Shown here piece after piece: positions 22,274 through 42,822 of a stretch of DNA of 64,000 nt. The DNA is taken from contig CM020518.1 in the NCBI GenBank assembly GCA_009823395.1, positions 41,001 to 105,000 on the forward strand, read 5' to 3'. Each line of letters starts with the position of its first letter. The stretch's first letter is position 1. The notes under the pieces are model-generated. The model made no database searches. It was not told the origin of the DNA and worked only from the letters and a program-made list of their open reading frames with translations. Source of the stretch: Thamnaconus septentrionalis. Lineage: Eukaryota; Chordata; Actinopteri; Tetraodontiformes; Monacanthidae. Made by a program: the position numbers and the translations under genes.

Positions 22274-25076
22274 CCTTGGTGTCTTAGGCTTCTCCAGGTC
22301 TCATCAGTGACCTTCAGTAAGGAGGTCCAGACCAGGTTCTCCCTGGACACCTCCAACACTGTCCCAAGGGCATTGGTGTCAAACTCTGCCTGCCTCTAGG
22401 GGGCCCCCAAGGTACTGAGCTACCTTGATATGCCTTTTTTTCCTTCCTGTGGTCTCCACTCTAACTAACAGTGACCCTAGCACAGCACCTGTCACTGCTG
22501 GTAGCAAAGGCATCATCATTATTATTACTATTATTATTATTATTATTATTATTATTGTTAGTAGCAGTAGCAGTAGTAGTATTGAGCACAGGACAATGAA
22601 GAAGCCTGGATCTCCATCAACTAAAGGAGGGGTCAAAGCGGTGCTAATAGTGTTCAGCTTGATGAAGATGCAGATGTCAGAGCTGATGCTCAAAATGTTT
22701 CATCAGGTTTGCATGTAATAAAGAAGAGTGCAGCAAAGCCAAGCGGCCGAGCATCAGCGTCACTGCCACCACAAACACACTGACAAACACACTTTGTCCC
22801 AACAGCCAAATGTTCTTTATTGGCTTCAACAGGAAGTGGACCTCACCTCAACCTTGTCAAAGGAAGTTAGCAGTCTTTGGCTCACTGTTCTACACATGCA
22901 TGCTGGTTCAAACACAACTGCCTTTTTCATTTGGAAAATACATCAGGTACTAATTCCATCAGGACGTGAAAGTCATTGCAATCATGAAAACAGCCATCTT
23001 TTCTTTTCAACATTGTTTTTACAAGTGCAAAATAAAGAAAGTGAAAACACCCCTGGACTTGAATTGAATAGAAATGACGTGAAGCCAGGACGGCGCTGTT
23101 GCCACTGGTCTGACATGTTTCTCCATCAATGTGTCGCCAACTGACGGCAGAAAATGAAGAATGAAACTTCTGGAGACTTTTGTGCTTTTCATGTCAAAAC
23201 CATCGGCCGTCAGTCCTGAGTCTCTGCTTCTGTCTCAGCTCTCACTTTTAATCTGCTCATTATGGACTGAATGTTTCTGGAAAGAGTGAAAACGTACAGC
23301 TTTATTTTGACTTTTTCCCACAATAGTGTTGGGGAGATATTTCAACGCAACAGCTGGAAACAACACAGAAGTCCTGGTTGGTAACGAGCAGAATTCATCT
23401 TAACACACAGGAGTTCAGGGCAGTCACAGCACTGAATGCAAGGATTTACCATTCAAGTCAATCAGATAGAAACAACCCGTTGTTGTTTCTGTGTCTCTCG
23501 TGTGTCATTATTTCCAATTTGTGCACACTGTCAACAATACACTGTTTTTTTGCAACACAAACCATGTTGTTTGTCACAATTTTTTTTACTTGGTGATATT
23601 GAACATTTGTTCAAAATACTGACACTTGACAAGTTGAATAGTCGTTCAGCTTATTTTTACTCTTATATATTTAAACTTTGTCTCTTTCCTAGCCTGCTTC
23701 TGATCCACACTGGGCTCCATAAAGCCTGGGAACCTCCCTGCTTGTGCAGTGCTGGTCAGACTACAGCAGGATCCCATCTGAATGGAAAATCAATGCATTC
23801 TTACTTCACGTTTCCTCAAATATATCATTCATATCATTTAATCAACAATTTATACTCATTTAAACTCCAGGTGTTCCTGTGACAAGACATAAAGTAACAT
23901 TTACATCATGCTGATTCAGCGTCAAACTGCAGGTTGCTGCTCTGAAACATGGGATAAAAATTTACACACACACAAACATAGAAAAGGCATAATACTATTA
24001 AAAAGGAATACAAGCATAACCAGCTTCTTCTTTTTTTGTTGCAAAACCACACAACAGCTTTGGCTCTTCACATGTCAACTTACAAGACATTAATACTGTA
24101 AAAAAAACATGAACAAAAGCTTAGAAGCACTCGGTTTATTTCTTGTTGATGGTTCTGAATCTGAGCAGAGCAAACTTTCACTTCTGAGACTGAAAGGATA
24201 TTTTATTTAAATATATTATTTTGTAGTGGGAGACAGCATTTGCTATGTTGATAGCTTTGAATTCTGGGTAATACAAACTACTGAATGAATCTTTTCCAAA
24301 TGCATTCTTAGACGCTCCAAATGAACACACATCTTCTTCTTCTTCAGTTTGTATTCAGCTAATATCACGGTGGAATATCACGGTCTCAGTGTTGCATTCC
24401 TTCAGAACAAAGCTGCTCCACAGAATCAGAACTGTCACTCTGGAAAATCAACACGTTGCCGCGAAGCAGCGTTTGTGTTGGTGGTTTGGTTCAAAAAGTG
24501 AAACTCACCAGATCTGAAGTCTGGTGCGTGAACAACAGGTGATGAAGCACAACAATAATATCATCATAATAACAGGAATAGAATTGACCAGTGCAGGCCA
24601 ACAGTTGTCACAGTCATCTGCACTGGGCAACGTGGAGGTCGGCTGCAGTGACGATAGAAGGAAATAGAAAATTGTTCACTTTCCCACATGTGAAAATGGA
24701 GAAAGCAGCTGCACTTCTGCTACTCGTCTTTCAAGCTGGAATGTATTTTTTTTTTTAAACAAACACCATAAAAAAAAACAAAAAACTTGGCCTTGTCTAC
24801 TTTTTTCTCCTTATATAATTTAAACTTAAAGTTAAAATTCACATAAATACGCACATTTTCTTCAAAACACTTTGCAACATCATCTGTACATAAAATAAAT
24901 ACAAGAAACACTTCAGATTGTGTTCTATTTAGTCGCGTCAACTATTCTTCATACTTATTTTTCATCATTAATTTGCTTTCCCCCCCAAAATAAGGACTTT
25001 TTTCACCACACGTTTGGTTTCGTTGCTCGTGGGACAACAGCAACATTGGCAGTCACTCTTTTTTCAGCAACATGCA

Positions 25077-25175
25077 GACTAGTGGGACTAGAAGGACTAG
25101 TGGGACTAGTGATACTAGTGAGACTAGCGGGACTAGTAGGACTAGTGATACTAGTGAAACTAGTGAGACTGATGC
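25077..25175. repeat. Short minisatellite rich in ACTAGT
   Basis: About eleven units of 9 bp, GGACTAGTG with variants GATACTAGT and GAAACTAGT. It lies in the non-coding stretch 3' of scai. Confidence 0.85.
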
Positions 25176-25675
25176 AGCAGCAGGTCGCTCTGTGTGGACT
25201 GAAGGATGATTAATGCAGTGCAGTCACTGCTGCTTCAGTCGGTCTTCCACACACTCACAACATTCAGCCATGGCAGCTCCTGTCCACTAGGGGGCTCCTG
25301 CCGCACTTTGATTTTATTAGCTATATGAGAAGGTTCTCCAATGTTGCAAAGGTGGAGAGGATGAGCTTTTCCAATAGTCCAGAATTCCAATATACAACTG
25401 AAGTCAACTGAAGTCAACTGAAAGCCATTAATGAAGTACAGCAGCTTGGCCACTGTTCCCAGCCCAGCCTGGAGTTTCCAGTCGATATGAAGAATTTATA
25501 GTGAGAGTAAAAGTCTTCTCTGTAAGACTGGATGATGTACAAAAGTAAAGTAAAAGTACAACCATCAAGTAAAAGTACAGTCGGCTCCTCTCGACGCCTC
25601 TATTGGCCAAAAATCAACAGCCAATAATTTACAAAAATGACTTGGCATAAATAAACGTGTTGTTAAGATGGCCAA

Positions 25676-25727
<52 letters not shown>

Positions 25728-26488
25728 GTTACTCCAGTTCTAAAGAGTGACTTGAATTCCTATTTTTTACACATAATTTCCTATATTTTAGTGCCTTAAT
25801 CTAACATTTTTGTTTTTACTATAAATGAATTTCAATTTAAGAAACATTAATGTGCATCTTATCTATGAATGAAGTGGAGCCGACAATTCTTCACGTTTCC
25901 ACTGTTGATCTGAGCGCTACATTAATGAATCATGTTGAGTCATTGACCCCCTTTTTTGGCAGTGCTACATATTTCACCTGGACAACAGAGGAATCTCACA
26001 TGCTGCCAGTGTTCCAGCTGCACAAATCATCAATAATCATCTTTCCCTTCATCACCATCATCACCATCATCTGCAGCAGTGAAGTAAACTGTGCTTCTCA
26101 TTGGCTCAAACAAATTTCTAAGCTTTCTAAGCTTTCTATGCCAAGTCTTTCATCTCACCCTCATCTCACCTTTATGTGTATATATAAAGAATCTCCAAGC
26201 TTGTTAAGGCTCTTTAGAGTCTGTGTAGTTTTAAGAAACTTTTTTTGACACATTTACACACGAGTAGCACATCTTTTTTTTTTAGAAAAACAAAAAATGA
26301 ACTGAACAAACAAACCCAAGTGAATTCACCTGAAGCACATGGCACTGAAACAAAACCTTGTGTGTGTGTGTGTGTATAAAAAGGTGACCTCTTTTCTCAC
26401 TAATGACGAGTCACTACAGAAGGCAAACATGCACCTGAAGCTGCTACAGATGAAGCTCCTGTACAGCAGCCAGCAGCATCCAGGCTGC

Positions 26489-26533
<45 letters not shown>

Positions 26534-26805
26534 CGGATCTGCTGAAATCTTCAAAAGTCATCAACATGTTGTACAAATGATGTCTGACTGTTTCCTTCCA
26601 TGAAACCATCCAGTTTTCATGCATTTTTTAAAGCCTCTGGTCTAAAATGTGATGTAGTGCCTCAGACCTCCAGCAGGTGGCCCTCTGAGTTGCGCCAGGC
26701 CTGAGAAACAGGAGACAAATGATAAAATAATAGACAGCGTCCTGGTACTGTTGACAAAGACAGGGCCACCTGTGGCAGTTGAACTGTTACTCGCTGGCGC
26801 CCTCT

Positions 26806-36515
<9,710 letters not shown>

Positions 36516-36844
36516 GACACTGACCTTTGACCCCTGAGGGCAAACCACGGAAACACACCTGCTGGACACAAACACAACACAATGTTTAGAAAACAAACAG
36601 AGAGCAAACAGGGTGCGATGGTCAACAGCAACACATGATTTGCACTGACAGTGAACGCCACACAGTGATGCTTGCGATGCGTTCGTGGCCTCCACAGCTG
36701 TTCTACTTTGAATGCTGAGAAAATAAGACCGGATGGCAGCAGTGTGTCACATGATCACCCATTATAGGATGACCTGGGCCGTCCCAGATTCACATCTGTG
36801 ACTCTAATAGTGATGGGAACTCCAGCTCCTCTCACAGAAACCTT

Positions 36845-37425
36845 TCTTCTGGCTCAGCTCACTAAAAAGAATCGACAGTTCTTTTGGCTCGGCTCACTAA
36901 AAAGAGTCGCTGGTTCTTTTGGCTCGACTCAATATAAAGAGTCGCCGGTTCTTTTGGCTCGACTCACTAAAAAGAGTCGCCGGTTCTTTTGGCTCGGCTC
37001 ACTAAAAAGAGTCGACGGTTCTTTTGGCTCGGCTCACTAAAAAGAGTCGACGGTTCTTTTGGCTCGGCTCACTAAAAAGAGTCGCTGGTTCTTTTGGCTC
37101 GACTCAATATAAAGAGTCGCCGGTTCTTTTGGCTCGACTCACTAAAAAGAGTCGCCGGTTCTTTTGGCTCGGCTCACTAAAAAGAGTCGACGGTTCTTTT
37201 GGCTCGGCTCACTAAAAAGAGTCGCTGGTTCTTTTGGCTCGACTCAATATAAAGAGTCGCCGGTTCTTTTGGCTCGGCTCACTAAAAAGAGTCGACGGTT
37301 CTTTTGGCTCGGCTCACTAAAAAGAGTCGCTGGTTCTTTTGGCTCGACTCAATATAAAGAGTCGCCGGTTCTTTTGGCTCAGCTCACTAAAAAGAGTCGC
37401 TGATTCTTTTGGCTCCAACGAGGCT
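36845..37425. repeat. 35-bp minisatellite with higher-order structure, scai first intron
   Basis: About 16 units of 35 bp built on GAGTCGCCGGTTCTTTTGGC followed by TCGACTCACTAAAAA. Four unit types recur in the order a-b-c-d, so the longer period is 140 bp, with 175- and 105-bp variants. Units of the GACTC type contain GAGTCG and CGACTC, arms able to form a small hairpin. Confidence 0.93.
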
Positions 37426-38026
37426 CCTTAGATTTTGTGTTGCTTATATTATTTTATGAGCAAATGTTACGACGCTAAAATCAATGAGTGATGTTCATGA
37501 TATCAACAATATGAAGTGTGTATTAATACACTCCACATGGAACACAGTGCTGTGAAAATAAATATAAAGTACTAAAACACACTCACCACCATACAACTGT
37601 GTACAGGTGAAGAACATCAACAAAACATCATATATATAAATATACATATGTATATATAGTTATATATTTTTCTCCTCCTTTTTTCTCCTCCTCTCGCCTT
37701 CTGTCCTCCTCTTTCCGCCCCCCACTGAAAACGCTCAATCCTGCAGTCCTGTCTGTTATGTTGTGTTGTATTTGTACTGTACTGTATATGTTTGGACGGT
37801 TGTACAATTTCGTTGTACACGTTTACATGTTGCAATGACAATAAAAGACTTCATTTATTCACATATGTATACACATGTATATTTTCACAGACACTATATA
37901 CATATATAGAGATCGCCATGTTAAGTAGTCCTATAAATACATATAAAATATATAAATATATTTATATCCTACATATATATGTGCTGGTACAGCAAATATC
38001 GAGTCCATTGCAACAGAGCTCGACTT

Positions 38027-38632
38027 GAACAGTCAGTCAGCCAGTACTCAGTCAGTATTCAGCCAGTACTTAGCCAGTACAGAGTCAGTCAGCAAGTATT
38101 CAGTATTCAGCCAGTATACAGCCAATATTCAGCCAGTACTCATTCAGTATTAAGCCACTCAGCCAATATTCAGCCAGTACCCAGCCAGTATACAGCCAAT
38201 ATTCAGCCAGTACTCATTCAGTATTCAGCCAATATTCACCCAGTCAGTCAGTACTCAGCCAGTACTCGGTCAGTACTCAGCCAGTCAGTCAGTCAGTACT
38301 CAGCCAGTACTCAGCCAGTATTCAGCCAGTATTCAGCCAGTCAGTCAGTACTCAGCCAGTACTCGGTCAGTACTGAGCCAGTATTGAGTCAGTATTCAGC
38401 CAGTATTGAGTCAGTATTCAGCCAGTCAGTCAGTACTCAGTCACTATTGAGTCAGTATTCAGCCAGTCAGTCAGTATTCAGCCAGTACTCGGTCAGTATT
38501 GAGTCAGTATTGAGTCAGTCAGTCAGTATTCAGCCAGTACTCGGTCAGTATTGAGTCAGTATTCAGCCAGTCAGTCAGTATTCAGCCAGTACTCAGTCAC
38601 TATTGAGTCAGTACTCAGCCAGTACTGTGACT
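38027..38632. repeat. Minisatellite of CAGCCAGTATT/CAGTCAGTACT type, scai first intron
   Basis: Roughly 600 bp of irregular 10-14-bp units such as CAGCCAGTACT, CAGTCAGTATT and GGTCAGTACT. It ends within 10 bp of the putative first-exon splice donor of scai at 38641. Unit order is irregular, so it is likely highly polymorphic. Confidence 0.9.
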
Positions 38633-38642
38633 TCTTGCTCAC

Positions 38643-38950
38643 CTGTCCAGGTGAGCAGCGGTGTGGAGGAGGAAGCTTTGTGCTGATGCTCCTCACAGAC
38701 CAGAGGAGCAGCAGCAGCAGCAGCAGCGACCAGCGGAGCTCCACTCTACTAGCATCTCACCAGCGAGGCTCCCACTGGCTCTCCGAACCGAACCGAGCCC
38801 AGTGTCTTCTCCTCGGTCTTGTCTTCCCTCGTCCCTCTCTCCTCCAGCCTCGCTCTGTTGTGTCCTCCTCTCCTCGGACAGTCGCGGCGGACACTGTCAG
38901 GATGAGCTCCACTCTCAGGAACTTGCTAGCTGCTTCCGGGTCAGCAGCGC
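38643..38950 (-). promoter_or_regulatory. scai: Probable 5' exon and promoter region of scai
   Basis: On the reverse strand a strong donor, CTGGACAG/GTGAGCAAG, ends at 38643. The sequence upstream to about 38.95 kb is GC- and CpG-richer than its surroundings, as expected of a first exon and promoter. The exon would splice to the acceptor near 36533 or 36519 that precedes the start codon at 36515. No long open frame is visible here, so it is taken as mostly 5' UTR. The upstream boundary cannot be read. A 600-bp minisatellite begins within about 10 bp downstream of the donor. Confidence 0.5.
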
Positions 38951-39013
38951 TACCAAAATAAAAGCTTGGACGATGACGGCCAACAGTGAATAGCGTAGTG
39001 GCACCAGTCTAGA

Positions 39014-39185
39014 GCAGGCATGGGCAAACTATGGCCCGAGGGCCATATCCTGCCCGTTAAAATGTTTATCCGACCCGCCGAACTTGAAGAAATGATATTA
39101 ATAATCAGTCAGTAAGTCAGTCAGTAAGTCAGTCATAAATTAGCTGTATTTCCTCCATGTTTCCAGAGTTTTCAGAGGGGCTTCA
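39014..39185 (+). mobile_element. hAT-like family A copy, 3'-truncated
   Basis: Begins AGCAGGCATGGGCAAACTATGG, with ATGATATTAATAATCAGTCAG and TTTCCTCCATGTTTCCAGAG matching the other copies. It ends shortly after GGGGCTTCATAGAC. A TCAGTAAG motif is locally duplicated. It lies upstream of the scai first exon. Confidence 0.65.
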
Positions 39186-39544
39186 TAGACAGAAGTTTAG
39201 TGTTCACACACTCACACACATTTTACCATTGTTGTAAAATGTGTGACTCAAGTCAGATGAAGTGAGCTGGTTGTAATTCACGCAGTAAAACTCGATTTCA
39301 GCACTGGAACACAAGACAGCAGCAGCAGCACGAGGACGTTTTATTCAAAAATATTTTGTACTGCATGAATAACACTATATATCTATCTATCTGTCTGTCT
39401 ATCCATCCATCCATCCATCCATCCATCCATCCATCTATCACTTGTGAGAGCCTCCCTGTGCGTGGCCCACAGCTTAATGCCTCCATCTTGTGGCGAAAGT
39501 GAGTCATTGCAAGTGAGGGGGAAATTATATATATATATATATAT

Positions 39545-39915
39545 TCATTCATTCATCTTCTATACCCGCTTATTCCTATTCAGGGTCACGGGGGTCTGCT
39601 GGAGCCTATCCCAGCTGTCATAGGGCGAAGGCAGGGTGACACCCTGGACAAGACGCCAGTTCATCGCAGGGCCACATAGAAACAGACAACCATTCACACT
39701 CACATGCACACCTACGGACAATTTAGAATGTTCAATTGACCTCACATGCATGTTTTTGGACTGTGGGAGGAAGCCGGAGAACCCGGAGAGAACCCACGCA
39801 GACACGGGGAGAACATGCAAACTCCACACAGAAAGGTCCCAGGTCCGCGACCCGTAATTGAACCCACGACCTTCTTGCTGTGAGGCGGCAGTGCTAACCA
39901 CTGCGCCACCGTGTG
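39545..39915 (-). mobile_element. SINE with tRNA-like head and L2-type tail, inverted
   Basis: Inverted copy of the element at 52770-53140 and 61246-61620. On the reverse strand it reads CACGGTGGCGCAGTGGTTAG, a box-B-like GGTTCAATTACGG, and ends AATAAGCGGGTATAGAAGAT then GAATGAATGAAT. The tRNA-like head plus this tail resembles teleost SINEs mobilised by L2 LINEs (inference). Confidence 0.7.
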
Positions 39916-39929
39916 TGTATGTATATATG

Positions 39930-39968
<39 letters not shown>

Positions 39969-40097
39969 TCACACTTACATATAAGCAATTTTGTCACAGT
40001 CAAATGAACAGCTGTTTGTGTTGTCTGCGTGTGTGTGTGTGTGTGTGTGTGAGTGAACTTGACTCTGTATATTTCGCACATTTAAATCTTATTTTTC

Positions 40098-40480
40098 CTT
40101 CCTCCCAGTGTTACTCAACTGGTGGGTCACGACCCAAAAGTGGGTCTCTGCGGAGCTGATTTGATTGGGTCGCAGCTTCGTGAGCAAATCAAAACATGAC
40201 ACATTTTACATTCTACATATTTATAGAAACAGAAAATGTTGGCCATGTATTTTGCAGGACACAGTTTTATTCAATCATTCAGTGACGAGACACGAGAGAA
40301 ATGTGGGTCTTTGTCCTGGCAAAAACGGCTCAGTGGTGAGATTCACTTGGGCTGTGAGTAAAAGAAGCTCAAAGGAGAATTTCCTTTAATGTCACACTGG
40401 AACCTAAGACAGTCAATTACAGCAAACAGCGTTTTAAGGCAAAGTCCATAAACTTCAGAAATGCAACATTTGGCAAAAAC
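40098..40480 (+). mobile_element. Another hAT-like element (family C)
   Basis: Begins CCAGTGTTACTCAACTGGTG then GGTCACGACCCAAAAGTGGG, a terminus typical of hAT elements. Related fragments of the same end occur at 9016-9085 and 41594-41630. The 3' limit is uncertain. Confidence 0.5.
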
Positions 40481-40634
40481 GGCTGCGAGGACCAGCGTGG
40501 CGCTAGGACCAGCGTGACGCTAGGACCAGCGTGGCGCTAGGCTAGCCGAGGCGCTAGGCTAGCTGCTGTGCAACGGCTCTCCACAGAGCAGCCATCACAA
40601 TCTGAACCCAGGAAACCCCCAGATATATATATAT

Positions 40635-40638
<4 letters not shown>

Positions 40639-40710
<72 letters not shown>
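40639..40710. repeat. AC microsatellite
   Basis: About 36 AC units in the scai-fbxw2 intergenic stretch, bordered by AT repeats. Confidence 0.95.
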
Positions 40711-40715
<5 letters not shown>

Positions 40716-41070
40716 AAATTTATATACATATACATACATACACACACATATACATGAGTCTTGAGTCCATTTCTCTAGTATTATTTCTGAAGAAATAAGG
40801 AGAAAAAAAGCAACGAGTTCTCAGAATCAACCGGACTTGGGCTTTTTTTGGAGACTCGCTGATTTCCATCTGCAAAGACGAGTTTCGGGAGGTCGACTCT
40901 ACGTTGAGAAGAAAAGAAAAGAAAGGAAAGAAGAAGAAGGAGGAAGAGGAGGAAGAGGAAGAGGAAGAGGAGGGTAAAACAATGTTTTTGGCCCATGCAG
41001 GTGGACCTGGTGCTGCCCAGCCGGCGTGATGCAGAGACATCCGAGTACCAGCAGCAGCAGAAGAAGAAGG

Positions 41071-41290
41071 AGACTGGGACGCGGGGACATGGACCTACTG
41101 GTTCACGGGCCTACGGGTTCTGCTTCCACAACACCAGGTGGATGCTGATGCTGCTGCAGCAGCAGCATCAGCACCAGCAGACTGGGACGCTGGCTCATGG
41201 ACCTACTGGTTCGTGGAGCGATTGTTTCAAGAACCTACTGGTTCATGGATCTACTGGTTCTCCTTCCACAGCACCAGGTGGATGCTGTTG
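41071..41290. repeat. fbxw2: Imperfect tandem duplication of the fbxw2 3' end
   Basis: The segment 41240-41290, which holds the last codons and stop of fbxw2, matches 41100-41150 with 8 differences in 51 bp. A further match links AGACTGGGACGC at 41071 and 41179. On the reverse strand the downstream copy still reads [12 protein letters not shown] then TAG, preceded by a CTGCTGCTGCTGCAG that could serve as a splice acceptor. Confidence 0.8.
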
Positions 41291-42751
41291 TCCGGCATGC
41301 TGGTGGCAAACAACAGGCCCGAGTCGTTGGCCCCGTCCAGACCGTCGAGCCACGACGTGACGCCGGCCAGGAAGCTGGACCCTCGCTTGGACTTCCTGTA
41401 GGCGGGGAGGGGCCAGCGGCCCGAGATGACCTCGGTCCTCAGGTCCATCACGTACAGGAAGTTGTTGTCCAGGAGGAGGGCGAAGACCTCGCCCAGGCCG
41501 AGCAGGGACACGTTGGCCGGGTCCTGGGTCTTGATCACCCTGGAAAACACAGTGAGTGAAGAGTTTACATTCAGCTCAGTCAGGAAAAGGCAGCGTTTCT
41601 CAACTGGTGGGTCGTGGACCTGTTTTGAGGACGAGGGCAGCTGTCTCAGCAGAGACCGCCAGACCTCCCTGGCCCTCCAGCTCATCCAGTGTGACCCTGA
41701 GGTGTTCCCAGGCCAACCCAGAGACCTAGTACCTCCATCCTGGGTCTTCCTCAGGGTCTCCTTCTGGTGGGAGGTGGGAGGACCACCGACAGGAAAGAGG
41801 TGGGTGGAGAGACCCTGCCTCAGGTGGAGGAGCTCCAGTATCTCCAGGTCTGGTTCACCAGTGAGGGGAAGATGGAGCGTGAGATCCAGCGGCAGATCGG
41901 AGCGGCGTCTGCAGCGATGCGATCGCTGTAGCGATCAGCGGTGGTGAAGGAGGAGCTGAGCCAAAAGGAGATGTTGGATGTTCCCACCCTCACCTCCGGT
42001 CAGGAGCTTTGGGTGCTGACCGAGGAGAGCGAGATCACGGATACAAGCGGCCGGGAGGAGTTTCCTCCGCTGGGCTGAGTGCTGCTGCCCAGCGCTCCCT
42101 CAGGGGATGATGCAACAACCACTGGGACTTTAGATCTCTCACCTGAGAACCTCGAAACTGGCAAAGTCCCACTGGTGGATCCCGAGGTCGGAGCTGCAGA
42201 CGATGTGGCGGCCGTCGAACTGCAGTCGCGGCTGCAGGCTGATGCTGCGATCTTCAGACACCGTCAGCGTCTTCAGACACCTGCAGTTGATCTCCCGGCC
42301 TAAAGGCCACACCTGGAGAGCAGAGAGGCTACCAGGTGAGACCAGGGCTGGTTCTAGATGCTTCTGGAGAGGTTCTAGGTGGTGGTTCTGGGTGCCTCAC
42401 CCACCTTGATCTCATACTTGTCTGCACTCAGCAGGATGTGGTCCCCAGGACGGTGGAGCAGCGACTCCACCCGGCTCTTCTGGAGGATCACCTGGTGGAT
42501 CAGGAGCAGCAGGAGGTCAAGGTCTGATAGGGAACAGTGAGAGGTGGTCCAGGTGGTACCAGGACCAGCAGCAGGAGGTCCAGCTGACCTTGGTGACCCA
42601 CTCGGTGTGTCCGGTCAGGGTGTTGAGGCAGGAACCGGCCGTCAGGGACCAGACCTTCACACTGAAGTCTGCAGAACCGCTGACCAGCAGGTCCAGGTCA
42701 TCATCGTAGTCCAGGCTGAAGACTGGAGGGAGGGAGGGAGGGAGGGAGGGA

Positions 42752-42822
<71 letters not shown>

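Larger units (their letters stand above)
21700..26805. other. Non-coding stretch: scai 3' UTR candidate and intergenic DNA
   Basis: No exon is recognised between the sptan1 promoter region and the scai stop codon. The right part, AT-rich and uninterrupted by known repeats down to about 24.1 kb, may be a long scai 3' UTR, since scai is transcribed leftward. Reverse-strand AATAAA signals (TTTATT on the forward strand) occur near 24136 and 24190. Simple repeats: CAT/CAC triplets 22141-22273, ATT 22516-22555, an ACTAGT-rich minisatellite 25077-25175, ATA 25677-25718, ATC 26488-26533. Confidence 0.5.
39186..41070. other. scai-fbxw2 intergenic stretch and fbxw2 3' flank
   Basis: No coding sequence. 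Besides the mobile elements listed separately it contains ATCC repeats (39405-39440), AT repeats (39522-39541, 39936-39967), an 18-bp GGACCAGCGTGGCGCTA repeat in about three copies (40490-40555) and a GGA-rich run (40930-40975). The fbxw2 3' UTR should occupy the right end. Confidence 0.55.

Noticed and set aside
36845..37425. CRISPR-like regular array
   Set aside because: Units are contiguous 35-bp tandem copies with no unique spacers, in a vertebrate intron.
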